From Amorphophallus konjac (Eukaryota; Streptophyta; Magnoliopsida; Alismatales; Araceae), in NCBI GenBank assembly GCA_022559845.1, contig CM040118.1, positions 238,933,224-238,997,223 of the forward strand: a stretch of 64,000 nt of DNA. The letters are read 5' to 3'. This document shows, piece after piece, positions 54,040 through 63,334 of the stretch. The notes under the pieces were generated by a model that had not been told where the DNA came from, searched no databases, and saw nothing but the letters and a program-made list of their open reading frames with translations. The translations under genes were made by a program, and so were the position numbers. Every line of letters starts with the position of its first letter. Position 1 is the stretch's first letter.

Positions 54040-55794
54040 ATGTCGTCGTACGACTTCCCTCAGGCCCACGAGGATTCCCTTCCTCGTGGTCTCCTCGAGG
54101 ACCCACCTAGGGTCACCCACTTGCAAGGGGGAGAGGGGACGGCTCCTTCACTCCCGACCACTCTTGGCGAGGGTCTCCGACCCTCTTTTTCAAACCCGCC
54201 CAATCAGAATTCAGCCAGTATGATCCTCGATATGATGGCCCAGTTGGACCCCACCCAACTCCATCTCATCAGACAAGCTTTGCAAGGGGGCGATGCCCCG
54301 GCCTCAGTTCCGGCTCATGCCACGGCCAGTGTCGCCACTTCATCTCCTGTGGTCGGGACCACCTCTGTGGCTCCCATTGACCTTACTCCGGTCCGCCCTC
54401 AGAACCTTCGCTATCCCAATATAGAAATGGGCCAGGCTTCCACATCGGTCCATCAACAACTTGATAAAGGAAAATCCCCGATCCCCTCTGTTCCTTATCT
54501 TGAGCCGTACCCTACAATTTCTCCATCGCCTCAGGCCCTCATAGCCCCGGCGGACTTCGCTAGGTCACAGTCAGGGGCGGCCCAGGTGGCTCATACGGAT
54601 ATGGGCCCTTCCTCAGCCCATTATCCCTCTTATGGGCCGCCTCCTTCGTCAGTTTATCCTTTGGTCGCCTATCCAAGTACTGCTCCTCTTGCTCCTCCCC
54701 CTCCTTCCCGGGAACGGGAAATTCTTGACAAGTGGGCTGCTATGCAGCAACAAATTGATCTCCTCCACAAGCGGGTCGGCCCGCAATCTCTTGCCGATGT
54801 CCCTATCCCTAACTTCAGGGACCTGCGTTTTCCTTCCCAGTCGGAGCTCCCCGTGTACCGCAAATACGATGGGAATGGCAACCCGTTCATCCATGTCCGG
54901 GAGTTCTTGTACGAGTCTGCGCAGTTCCAGCAAGACGATCGTTTGATGGCCTATTTGTTCCGACGGTCTCTGGAAGGGATCGCTCTGGAATGGTTCTACA
55001 CCTTGCCAATGGAGGAGGCCGAGAACTTCAAGACGGTCAAGGAGAGGTTTATACAGAGGTTTCAGGATCGGGTCGGACCCGAGTACTCTTTCACGGACCT
55101 AGTGGCAGAGAAGATGAAGCCGGAGGAAGATTTCGCCACCTATGCGGACCGCTGGAGGCAGATGGCCTCACGGGTGCCCGGGCAGATTCCGGAAGAGGAA
55201 AAAGTGAAGTTGTTAATTTCCAATGCTACGCCAACTTTCAGAAACATTCTGGCAATGAATGACATTTCAAACATGCACCAACTATACAGCAGAGCTAGGT
55301 TTATTCAAACCCAATTTAAAGACTCCCCCATCCATTCTTTATTCGAGGCCCAGAAACCCAAAGCCACCAAGAAAACCCAAGGCCCCGTCACGGAGGGGGT
55401 ACAAATTAACGAGCAAGTCCAGGCCGTTCAGTTCCCCCAACAAGCCGCTCCACCCCGCTTCCCACCGCCTCAGCGTAACCCCCAGTTCGCCGCTCCGCAA
55501 GTTCCCCAGCCTGCCTTCCAAGTCCCGCAATACCCTCAACAGGCACCTCCGCCACCTCAACAGCCTCAGCGGCCCCCGCAGTACAATAGTGTTCCTCCAC
55601 CCCCCACCTATGGCTCTGCTCGACCGGCTCCAAAGAGGGCTCATTACCCCCCTCTCCCGGAGACCTTGCCAGATATTTTCTCTGCTCTAATGTATACTGG
55701 TGACCTCCAGTTGCCGCCTGAGCGCCCGAACTGGAATCCGGCTGCCGACCAATCCGATATTGTATATTCCATCGGCAACCCGGGCACACGATAG
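54040..55794 (+). CDS. Tat element 2 gag
   Basis: 584 residues from MSSYDFPQAHEDSLPRGL. The ATG at 53935 opens the same frame but lies in leader-like sequence. After a Pro/Ser-rich N-terminus, residues 225-430 form the gag core: DKWAAMQQQIDLLHKRVG, LPVYRKYDGNGNPFIHVREF, FRRSLEGIALEWFYTLP, VKERFIQRFQDRVG and FATYADRWRQMASRV. A Pro/Gln-rich linker follows (residues 470-540). The frame stops at TAG 55792 while the zinc knuckle (CIFHRQPGHTIERC) is read in the -1 frame from 55722 on, so the gag C-terminus lies in the next ORF. No slippery heptamer is obvious at this first junction, so an indel is the likelier cause. Confidence 0.85.
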   Translation: MSSYDFPQAHEDSLPRGLLEDPPRVTHLQGGEGTAPSLPTTLGEGLRPSFSNPPNQNSASMILDMMAQLDPTQLHLIRQALQGGDAPASVPAHATASVATSSPVVGTTSVAPIDLTPVRPQNLRYPNIEMGQASTSVHQQLDKGKSPIPSVPYLEPYPTISPSPQALIAPADFARSQSGAAQVAHTDMGPSSAHYPSYGPPPSSVYPLVAYPSTAPLAPPPPSREREILDKWAAMQQQIDLLHKRVGPQSLADVPIPNFRDLRFPSQSELPVYRKYDGNGNPFIHVREFLYESAQFQQDDRLMAYLFRRSLEGIALEWFYTLPMEEAENFKTVKERFIQRFQDRVGPEYSFTDLVAEKMKPEEDFATYADRWRQMASRVPGQIPEEEKVKLLISNATPTFRNILAMNDISNMHQLYSRARFIQTQFKDSPIHSLFEAQKPKATKKTQGPVTEGVQINEQVQAVQFPQQAAPPRFPPPQRNPQFAAPQVPQPAFQVPQYPQQAPPPPQQPQRPPQYNSVPPPPTYGSARPAPKRAHYPPLPETLPDIFSALMYTGDLQLPPERPNWNPAADQSDIVYSIGNPGTR

Positions 55795-58196
55795 AGCGAT
55801 GTTACCAATTCAGAGACCTGGTGTATGATTTGCATGAGGGCCAGAGGATTGATTGGGCCCAGATGCGCCAGCTAATTGAGGATATCAAGCAGAGGCAGAG
55901 ACAGGCCAGGCCGCAACAGGCAGCGCCCCAACAGCCCCAGCAGCAACCGCAACCTCAACCGCAGCAGCAAGACCTTGGGATCCATCAAAATCCCATGCCA
56001 GTGCATCAGCCCGCTCCTCCGCAACAACAGCAACCGCCGGCACCGGCCCCAGCACAAGTGAATGTGGTCCAGCGCCCAGCCCCCAACGCTGGGTGGACGT
56101 TTGATGACGAGACCCCCGCCCATCTCTTGGCCTTACACCACCACTACTCTCCCACACCTGCCATCCCCTCCATCCTTAGATCCGCCGCTACACCGCCCGT
56201 CACTTCCCCCGCGTCGCCTCTTAGGCCCGCTACATTCCCCTCTACTCCGTCCGTCCTTTCACCACCACCCGCCATGCCGCCCATCATTTCCCCTAAGCTT
56301 AACCCTTCACCCATTTCCCCTCCACTAGGGCCCATTAAACCCACTTCAGTCATCCTCACCCCCATCTCCACGCCATTCACCTGCCCCACCAGGCCAAGCG
56401 GGGGTCCAGTCCAGGCCGTGCAAGCATCGCAATGCGCCCTTCGGAGTGGGCGTCCTTTCCAAAGAATTTTTCCTTCCCCATGTGCATCTGCACCAAACCC
56501 TGCAGTTTCCTCCCCTACAGTTGAACCAGAAGAGATAGACCCGGTGCCGGGCACAAGGTATGACTTATTACAGCACTTAGACCGGCTGCCGGCTAAAATC
56601 TCAGTGTTAGAACTAATCAAGAGGTCGCCGCTCCACCAAGACGCCCTGAAGATCTTCCTACAGAAAGTTATGGTGAGCGAAGATGTGGCAGTGGATAGCC
56701 TGCCCGCGGTCTTGGCCACGATCACAAAGGGGCCCTCTATTGCATTTGCTGAGTCAGAGCTAGCTCCTCCTGAGGCACGGCAGATGCCGTTATGTATTAC
56801 CATCTCTCTAAACAAAACAGCCGTGGAATCCGCCCTTGTGGACACAGGGGCGTCGATAAATGTCTGCCCATTGAGTACCCTTCGTGCTTGTAATATATCA
56901 GAGGACATGCTCAAGCCGACACCAACCACGATAGCCGCATATGATAACTCCAGACGTGCTTGTCACGGGGTGGTAACTGTGCAGGCCGAGCTAGGGCCCT
57001 TAGTGATGGATGTAGAATTTTATGTGTTGGACATAGACCCAATGTTCAAAGCCATTCTGGGTCGTCCATGGTTGAATAGTTTGAACGCCGTCCCCTCGAC
57101 CGCCCACCAGTGTCTGAAGTTCCCATTCCAAGGGCGAGTGGTCAAGGTGAAAAGTGTTTCCACAGTTCAAAACGTTGACGCCATAGCGGCCAAGATTCTG
57201 CCCACACTGTGGCCGAGTAACAGACCTGTTCTATCTGTCATGGACTTAAACTATTCATGGGCGTATGCGTCGCGCAAGCCCACCGCTGCACCAATCAATG
57301 TGAAGGTTAAGCCCAAGGTGAGAGACTCCAAAGGGTGGCACCTAATTCTAAAATTGGGCTATCAGCCAGGCCGAGGACTCGGCGCACAACTGCAGGGCAG
57401 AACCAACCCCGTTCCCAAGGGAAGGAAGATGGGCCGCCGGGGCCTCGGCTACCATGAATCCTCCATGTCGATGCTTGGGGACTCTGGGCCGTTGACCTGG
57501 GATTACCGGCAACATTTTGTGAAGGGTCCTTTGCAGCCCGGCACCTTGAAGACCTCGCCATCCAGCCTTGAAGAAAAGATAGATGAAGCTTGTGCTGTTG
57601 CCGATCCGCCACCACCACCGCAAGGGCTAGTCGGTGACTTGGAAGACTTTGCTAATTGCCTTACAAGGATGTTTTATGAAAAAGAGGGTGACCCAAAGAA
57701 GAAGGAGACGCAGCTGGTAAAGCGCCCTCCGATGCCATTGGCCCGCCAGGGGCCCCGGAAGACGGGGAGCTCCGCCACTACTTATTCTATGTCCCCATCC
57801 CGTCTCGCTTCCTGGTTTCAACGGTTGGATTCTGTTCCCCGTTCCCCTCCACTCCTGGTCGACCCGTACTTTGCGGAGAGACCCGAAATTCTATTCGTTC
57901 CATGTGCTTGCGGGCGCTGCCCGCCCATTGATCTATCAACCCTATTCACTCCTCCTCCTCCAGGAGCTCAGCTCCATGAAATGTGGTTTAAGTCTTCTGA
58001 CCCTTTCTTTGACTGCATCTTCCCAGAATTGTTCCCCATGCAGCTTCCTCCTCCTCCGCCTTCTTCCTCCTGTTGTGTGATCACCTCCGGCCTCCAAAAA
58101 AAAATGCCAATTTCAAAACGGAGGTCTCCATGGAAGATTACGCTATGTTCTACCCAGATTCCCAGGGGCGCGAGACCCCTGTTTCTTTTCCGGTAG
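55722..58196 (+). CDS. Tat element 2 gag C-terminus, protease and G-patch
   Basis: The frame opens at 55722, before the first ATG at 55821. In order it has the knuckle CIFHRQPGHTIERC (His in place of the second Cys, as in other Tat gags), a Gln/Pro-rich stretch and a Pro-rich linker. The aspartic protease follows, with LVDTGASINVCP at about 56835 and MFKAILGRPWLNSLNAV. A G-patch-like segment lies at 57333-57465 (GWHLILKLGYQPGRGLGAQL, then GRRGLGYHE). The catalytic DTG is intact. G-patch domains bind RNA or RNA helicases and occur after the protease in some retroviruses and Ogre-like elements. It overlaps the pol frame by 124 bases, with an A9 run in the overlap. Confidence 0.82.
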   Translation, partial: APELESGCRPIRYCIFHRQPGHTIERCYQFRDLVYDLHEGQRIDWAQMRQLIEDIKQRQRQARPQQAAPQQPQQQPQPQPQQQDLGIHQNPMPVHQPAPPQQQQPPAPAPAQVNVVQRPAPNAGWTFDDETPAHLLALHHHYSPTPAIPSILRSAATPPVTSPASPLRPATFPSTPSVLSPPPAMPPIISPKLNPSPISPPLGPIKPTSVILTPISTPFTCPTRPSGGPVQAVQASQCALRSGRPFQRIFPSPCASAPNPAVSSPTVEPEEIDPVPGTRYDLLQHLDRLPAKISVLELIKRSPLHQDALKIFLQKVMVSEDVAVDSLPAVLATITKGPSIAFAESELAPPEARQMPLCITISLNKTAVESALVDTGASINVCPLSTLRACNISEDMLKPTPTTIAAYDNSRRACHGVVTVQAELGPLVMDVEFYVLDIDPMFKAILGRPWLNSLNAVPSTAHQCLKFPFQGRVVKVKSVSTVQNVDAIAAKILPTLWPSNRPVLSVMDLNYSWAYASRKPTAAPINVKVKPKVRDSKGWHLILKLGYQPGRGLGAQLQGRTNPVPKGRKMGRRGLGYHESSMSMLGDSGPLTWDYRQHFVKGPLQPGTLKTSPSSLEEKIDEACAVADPPPPPQGLVGDLEDFANCLTRMFYEKEGDPKKKETQLVKRPPMPLARQGPRKTGSSATTYSMSPSRLASWFQRLDSVPRSPPLLVDPYFAERPEILFVPCACGRCPPIDLSTLFTPPPPGAQLHEMWFKSSDPFFDCIFPELFPMQLPPPPPSSSCCVITSGLQKKMPISKRRSPWKITLCSTQIPRGARPLFLFR

Positions 58197-61100
58197 ATTT
58201 CTTCTCCCCTAGATCAGATGTACAGTGTACAGAGTCTTCTAGGATGGTCGAGTCAGTCAGGGTAGAGTCTAGTTCGAGTTTTGTCAGCCCATCCACGTCT
58301 GCGGCACCTGCCGTAACGCGCCCTCCCAAAACCATCCCCGATAGGTTTCTACAAGATTTGGCTGGGAGATGTCATGTTCTGTTGAAGTGTCCGGAATTTG
58401 TAGAGACCGCGATCGTCCTGGAAGATGATGAGGGAATCAAGGAAGTATGGAGTAATGATGGATTAGGAGTATTTGAAATTGTGAATGAGAAAGACCCAGT
58501 AGATGATGAGGAAGATGAAATGGATGACACTGCCGACCTATATGCCCAAGGCTTGAAGAAGTTCGACGAGCCTTCCGTAGCAGTGGATGAATCCACTAAG
58601 GAGATTAACCTCGGAACAGAAGAGGACCCCAGGCCCATACTTATTTCCGCCAATCTCCCTCCTCAAGTCGAAAAGGAACTTGTCGAAGTCTTGAGGGAGT
58701 ACAGCGATTCTTTCGCCTGGTCCTACGAGGACATGCCAGGTCTTGACCCCGCCTTAGTTGAACACAGGCTGATTCTCAAACCCGGGGCGACGCCCGTCAA
58801 ACAGAAAGCAAGGAGATTCCACCCACAAATGGCCCTGAGGATCAAGGAAGAAGTCGATAAATTGCATAAGGCCCGGTTCATTAGAGTGGTGCTGTACCCA
58901 CAATGGGTGGCGAACATAGTCCCGGTGATGAAGAAAGATGGTAAAATTCGAATCTGTATTGACTTCCGGGACCTAAACAAGGCATGTCCGAAAGATGATT
59001 TTCCACTTCCTCACATCGACGTCTTGGTCGATAATACAGCTGGGTACGAAGCCCTCTCCTTTATGGACGGATACTCGGGGTATAACCAAATCCTTTTGGC
59101 TCCGGAGGATCAAGAAAAGACCTCGTTCACCACACCTTGGGGCACATATTGCTACGTCGTTATGCCATTTGGGTTGAAAAATGCAGGTGCCACCTACCAA
59201 AGAGCGATGATGGCTATCTTCCACGATATGATGCACGTTTATTTAGAAGCTTATGTGGATGATATTTTAGTCAAATCGAGGTCACAAGAAGAGCACCCCG
59301 CCATCCTAGCCAAGGTGTTGCAAAGGGCTAGGGAATACAAGTTAAAGATGAATCCAAAGAAATGTGTGTTCGGAGTTGCATCAGGGAAATTGCTCGGGTT
59401 TATAGTTAGTAAACGGGGGATTCAGATCGATCCAAACAAGGCAAAGGCCGTCATGGAAATGCCACCGCCGAAGAACGTCACTGAGCTTCGAGGTTTGATC
59501 GGGCGATTGCAATTTATCAGGAGATTCATATCTCAGCATTCGCAAAGATGCCGCCCGTTTTATGAATTGTTAAAGGCAGGCGCGAGATTTGAATGGAATG
59601 AACAATGTCAAAAGGCTTATGAGGAACTCAAGGTGTACCTCTCTAATCCCCCGGTTCTACAACCACCCGTCCCCGGGAAACCCCTGATCCTGTACATTTC
59701 TGTAATTGAGGACTCCCTAGGAGCTGTTTTGGCACAGGTAGACGATGAAGGAAGAGAAAGGGCGGCGTACTATCTCTCAAGGTTATTTAATCCTGCTGAA
59801 TCCAAGTACACTGCTATGGAGAAGACCTGTGCAGCGCTAGTGTGGGTAGCGCAGAAGCTTAAACACTATTTTCTTGCCCACGAGGTCAGGCTCATCTCTA
59901 GAATGGACCCCATCCGTTACCTGTTGGAAAAGCCGGTCCTTTCTAACCGGCTAGCTCGCTGGCAAAGCTTTCTTTCCCAGTTCGACATCACCTTCATCGT
60001 ACAGAAAGCAATTAAGGGATATGCTATTGCCGAGCACCTGGCTCATTCTCCTATCCCTCGCACCGATTCCATTCAGGACGAATTCCCCGATGAACACCTG
60101 GCGGTGATCACTCATCTTCCTTTTTGGTCCCTTCACTTCGATGGTGCCCTTAATTCCCAGGGCAGCGGAGTCGGCGCCGTTCTCCTTACTCCAGAAGGGG
60201 TAACCATCCCCGTGGCATATCAACTCTCATTCCCCGCCACCAACAATATAGCCGAGTATGAGGCTCTCCTTGCCGGTCTGAAGCACGCCTACATCTTGGG
60301 CGCGCGATACCTAAACATCATAGGAGACTCCCAGCTGGTGCTGCGTCAAGTTTTGTCGACCTACCGCACCCGCGATCCTAAGCTCAAACCCTACCAGGAT
60401 CTGGTCACGCTCTTGGCCAGGCAATTCAGGAAACTCGTCTATATTCACACTCCTCGCTCTCAGAATATCTTGGCCGACGCCCTTGCGTCGCTCGCCTCTT
60501 CTCTATCACTCCCCCTAAGTCGCGCCACTGAGACCATTGTGGTCCAAAGGCTAGACGTTCCTTCCCTGCAGGATCCCTGGTTCAACAATCTTAGGATGTC
60601 CGTAGAGAAGAAAATAGAAAGGGAGGAAATAAAAGAGGTTTCATTGACTGAGCTCGAGGAGATCATTGAAGAGGAAGAATTGCCGTGGTTTTATGAGATC
60701 GAGCAATACTGCAAGGATGGTACATTTCCGGAAACAGCCAACGCTGAGCAGCGAAGAGCCATTAGAAGAGTCGCCGCCAGATACACGATCATCGCCGGTG
60801 AATTGTATAGGCGGGCTCTGAGTGGAGTTCTAATGAGGTGCCTAGATGACGAAGAAGCTTGGAAAGTCGTGGAAGCAGCCCACTCCAGCGAGTGTGGAGG
60901 GCATGTAAACGGACAGGCCTTGGCAAAGAAGATTCTTAGGCAGGGCTATTACTGGCCAACTTTAGAAGAAGATTGCTCCACCTATGTCCGTAGGTGTCTT
61001 CAGTGCCAAATCCATGCCGACAAAATCCACGCCCCGGCCTCTTCTCTTCATCCTGTTACGGCCCCCTGGCCATTTTCTATGTGGGCATTTGACATCATCG

Positions 61101-61945
61101 GACCCCTCGGTGATCCGAATTCTGCTGTTAAACAGAAATCCTTCATTCTGACGGCTACGGAGTACTTTACCAAGTGGGCCGAAGCTGAAGCTTATGCAGA
61201 AATCAAAGCCACCACAGTGTGCCGCTTCATCATGAAGAACATTATCTCGCGGTTCGGAGTGCCAAGCAGCATCGTCACCGACAACGGGCCTCAATTCATC
61301 TCACAAGAACTCCAGGACCTCTGTAAGAAATTCAATATAGTTTTGCATCATTCATCACCATACTACCCCCAAGGTAATGGCCAGGCTGAGGCCACGAATA
61401 AGACCCTTCTTAAAATTATCAAGAAAACATGCGAATCACATAAATTTGCTGATTGGGCCGACAAATTGATAGAAGCTCTATGGGCCTACCGCACCTCCGT
61501 CCGCACTCCCACAGGGCAGACTCCCTTTGCCCTCACCTATGGAATGGAAGCGGTGCTCCCGTATGAAATTCTAATCCCTTCCCTAAGGGTGCAGCTGGAT
61601 AAGGAACTTAATCTTGACGAACATCGAGAGGCGTTGCTAGTCCAACTGGAACTCTTAGACGAGAAGAGGTTGAATGCGGCCAATCATGTTTCAGTATATC
61701 AAAAGCGTGTCTCGCGATATTTTCAAAAGAAGGTCATTGAAAGGAAATTTCAAGTGGGTAATATGGTTTTGAAACGCAAATTCATCAGGTCAGCAGGCCC
61801 CAGGTCTAAGCTGCAACCCAACTGGGAAGGACCCTTCGTAATCAAAGAAGCTTATCCGGGCAATGCGTACCGTCTAATTAACGCGGAGGGGGAAGAATTG
61901 CCAAACCCGTGGAATGGGCTGTATTTAAAGCATTTTTTTCCATAA
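58073..61945 (+). CDS. Tat element 2 pol: RT, RNase H, second RNase H, integrase
   Basis: A single uninterrupted frame of 1290 residues, probably entered from the protease frame. RT spans about residues 230-480, with ICIDFRDLNKACPKDDFPLP and YVDD at 394-397. A first RNase H follows (about 540-660) whose usual catalytic Asp position reads Ser (LYISVIEDSLGAVL). The second, archaeal-like RNase H has all four catalytic residues: Asp690 (HFDGA), Glu730 (EYEAL), Asp752 (GDSQL) and Asp802 (ADALA). Integrase has HHCC from His937 (CLQC near 980), then Asp1007, Asp1070 and Glu1106, giving the D35E spacing. It ends LKHFFP-TAA without a chromodomain. Loss of the first RNase H site with a retained second one is typical of Tat. 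This is the best-preserved pol in the window. Confidence 0.93.
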   Translation: MCDHLRPPKKNANFKTEVSMEDYAMFYPDSQGRETPVSFPVDFFSPRSDVQCTESSRMVESVRVESSSSFVSPSTSAAPAVTRPPKTIPDRFLQDLAGRCHVLLKCPEFVETAIVLEDDEGIKEVWSNDGLGVFEIVNEKDPVDDEEDEMDDTADLYAQGLKKFDEPSVAVDESTKEINLGTEEDPRPILISANLPPQVEKELVEVLREYSDSFAWSYEDMPGLDPALVEHRLILKPGATPVKQKARRFHPQMALRIKEEVDKLHKARFIRVVLYPQWVANIVPVMKKDGKIRICIDFRDLNKACPKDDFPLPHIDVLVDNTAGYEALSFMDGYSGYNQILLAPEDQEKTSFTTPWGTYCYVVMPFGLKNAGATYQRAMMAIFHDMMHVYLEAYVDDILVKSRSQEEHPAILAKVLQRAREYKLKMNPKKCVFGVASGKLLGFIVSKRGIQIDPNKAKAVMEMPPPKNVTELRGLIGRLQFIRRFISQHSQRCRPFYELLKAGARFEWNEQCQKAYEELKVYLSNPPVLQPPVPGKPLILYISVIEDSLGAVLAQVDDEGRERAAYYLSRLFNPAESKYTAMEKTCAALVWVAQKLKHYFLAHEVRLISRMDPIRYLLEKPVLSNRLARWQSFLSQFDITFIVQKAIKGYAIAEHLAHSPIPRTDSIQDEFPDEHLAVITHLPFWSLHFDGALNSQGSGVGAVLLTPEGVTIPVAYQLSFPATNNIAEYEALLAGLKHAYILGARYLNIIGDSQLVLRQVLSTYRTRDPKLKPYQDLVTLLARQFRKLVYIHTPRSQNILADALASLASSLSLPLSRATETIVVQRLDVPSLQDPWFNNLRMSVEKKIEREEIKEVSLTELEEIIEEEELPWFYEIEQYCKDGTFPETANAEQRRAIRRVAARYTIIAGELYRRALSGVLMRCLDDEEAWKVVEAAHSSECGGHVNGQALAKKILRQGYYWPTLEEDCSTYVRRCLQCQIHADKIHAPASSLHPVTAPWPFSMWAFDIIGPLGDPNSAVKQKSFILTATEYFTKWAEAEAYAEIKATTVCRFIMKNIISRFGVPSSIVTDNGPQFISQELQDLCKKFNIVLHHSSPYYPQGNGQAEATNKTLLKIIKKTCESHKFADWADKLIEALWAYRTSVRTPTGQTPFALTYGMEAVLPYEILIPSLRVQLDKELNLDEHREALLVQLELLDEKRLNAANHVSVYQKRVSRYFQKKVIERKFQVGNMVLKRKFIRSAGPRSKLQPNWEGPFVIKEAYPGNAYRLINAEGEELPNPWNGLYLKHFFP
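58096..58104 (+). promoter_or_regulatory. A9 run, candidate -1 frameshift site
   Basis: The protease frame reads CAA AAA AAA ATG across nine A residues, containing the classical A AAA AAA slippery heptamer. Slipping by -1 here enters the pol frame, which has no stop from 58073 to 61943, and joins the two proteins without a gap. The alternative is a one-base length error in the homopolymer. Confidence 0.5.
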
Positions 61946-62715
61946 AAATAAAACCAGTGAACGGCTCGATGGCAGGGCATACCCCACCAAATTGCGAAAG
62001 GAGGGCCCAGGTCCAGCATCTCACACACTACACGACCCCGTGGTGCGGTATTCTCCCATGCTACCCGACACCGTTTCTCCTTTGGCCATGCTCGGGGAAG
62101 GTGGAAATCCTTGTATTTTCTCTCTCTCGGTTGAAGATAGGGGCAAGTGGTGAATAAGGGGGCGAGAACTGACCCAGATTCCCTGTTAAAAGAGGTCTCA
62201 AATAGGGGCAATCCGTTAAGACCTCACTCCGCAAAAGAAAAAAAGAAGAGAAAGAAAAGGAAAGCAAAAAGGAAAAAAAAAGAGAAAAGAACAGGGGCAA
62301 GATCAAAAGATAAAGCCGAAAGTACAAAGCTCAAAGGATGCAACTAGGCATGGCAAGAGTGGCAGTACAGTTTCCCCGCGGGACGTTATGAGCCCGGTCG
62401 CATGCGTGCCTAGAGCGGGTGAAGGTTCGATAACGGATACAAAGCCCCGGCGCAACAGACCAGATTCCTTGAAAAGAGGGTGTCCCGGGAAAGAACTCAA
62501 GCCCTAAAAACCTCTACACCTATCGTCGGCTTCTCTGCTCAATCTTTTTTTACTTTCCCAAGGAATGAATCCCACCCCGGGTATGGCCTCAGCAGAAGCA
62601 CCGTCGAGCAAAGTTGACTCCGGTCACGGGCGGTCCCCCCCTTCCTGCACGCGCTGAGCCTTGGAATTCCATAGCAAGACGAGAAGGTCCCTGCTACTGA
62701 GACCCGAGCTGGTTT
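61946..62715 (+). other. Post-integrase untranslated region
   Basis: No coding signal. A purine-rich stretch at 62225-62295 is low-complexity sequence and gives spurious frames. Function unknown. Confidence 0.5.
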
Positions 62716-62957
62716 CAAAACCCGAAAAAAAATCAAATATTTCAAAACCACAAAAAAATCAAATATTTCAAAACCACAAAAAATCAAATATTCAAAACCG
62801 AAAAAAAATCAAATAGTTCAAAACCACAAAAAAATCAAATATTCCAAAACCCAAAAAAAAAATCAAATATTTCAAAACCAAAAAAAAAACGAATACTCCA
62901 AAACCCAAAAAGATCAAATATTTCAAAATCCAACAAAAATCAAATATTCCAAAAAAA
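62716..62957 (+). repeat. A-rich tandem repeat, units of about 25-33 bp
   Basis: The unit is CAAAACC(A)CAAAAAAATCAAATATTT with length variation in the A run, about nine copies. A T-rich block in the same relative place (49745-49860) is found in the inverted Tat remnant. Confidence 0.9.
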
Positions 62958-62959
62958 AG

Positions 62960-63165
62960 GAACAAAAAACTTACATGTTTCCCTCTTGCATTCATCTGCA
63001 TTTCTCGCACTTTGATATTTGCCTATTTAATAAGGCTCAACCCCCTTGACCAAAAGTCAAGAAAGGGTCATCTCCTAACTTGCTGTAGGCAAGGGGCTGA
63101 GCCTAAAGTAGATTTAATCTGTTTCATGTTTGCATGTGTGCAGGGGCAGGTTGGAAGGGCAGTTA
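62960..63165 (+). repeat. Tat post-integrase conserved segment
   Basis: Direct counterpart of 49504-49760 on the opposite strand. It ends shortly before the antisense gene's stop codon at 63335. Its conservation in two different elements suggests it is part of the Tat backbone, perhaps the 3' UTR of the antisense gene. Confidence 0.6.
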
Positions 63166-63334
63166 GCTCGAGACCACATGAATATTCAATCCTCGCGTTG
63201 ACCTATGCAATCACATCACATCATAATCGAATTACAAAGCTCAAACTCAATCTCATTCAATCTTATTCATGTCATATATCAAGCTGTCCAGATATAAAAT
63301 CCTATCCCACATCATCATAAAAACAAAAGGAAAA

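Noticed and set aside
62225..62300. Purine-rich stretch as a polypurine tract
   Set aside because: It is far from any LTR start and is followed by about 1.7 kb including the antisense gene; it looks like simple low-complexity sequence.
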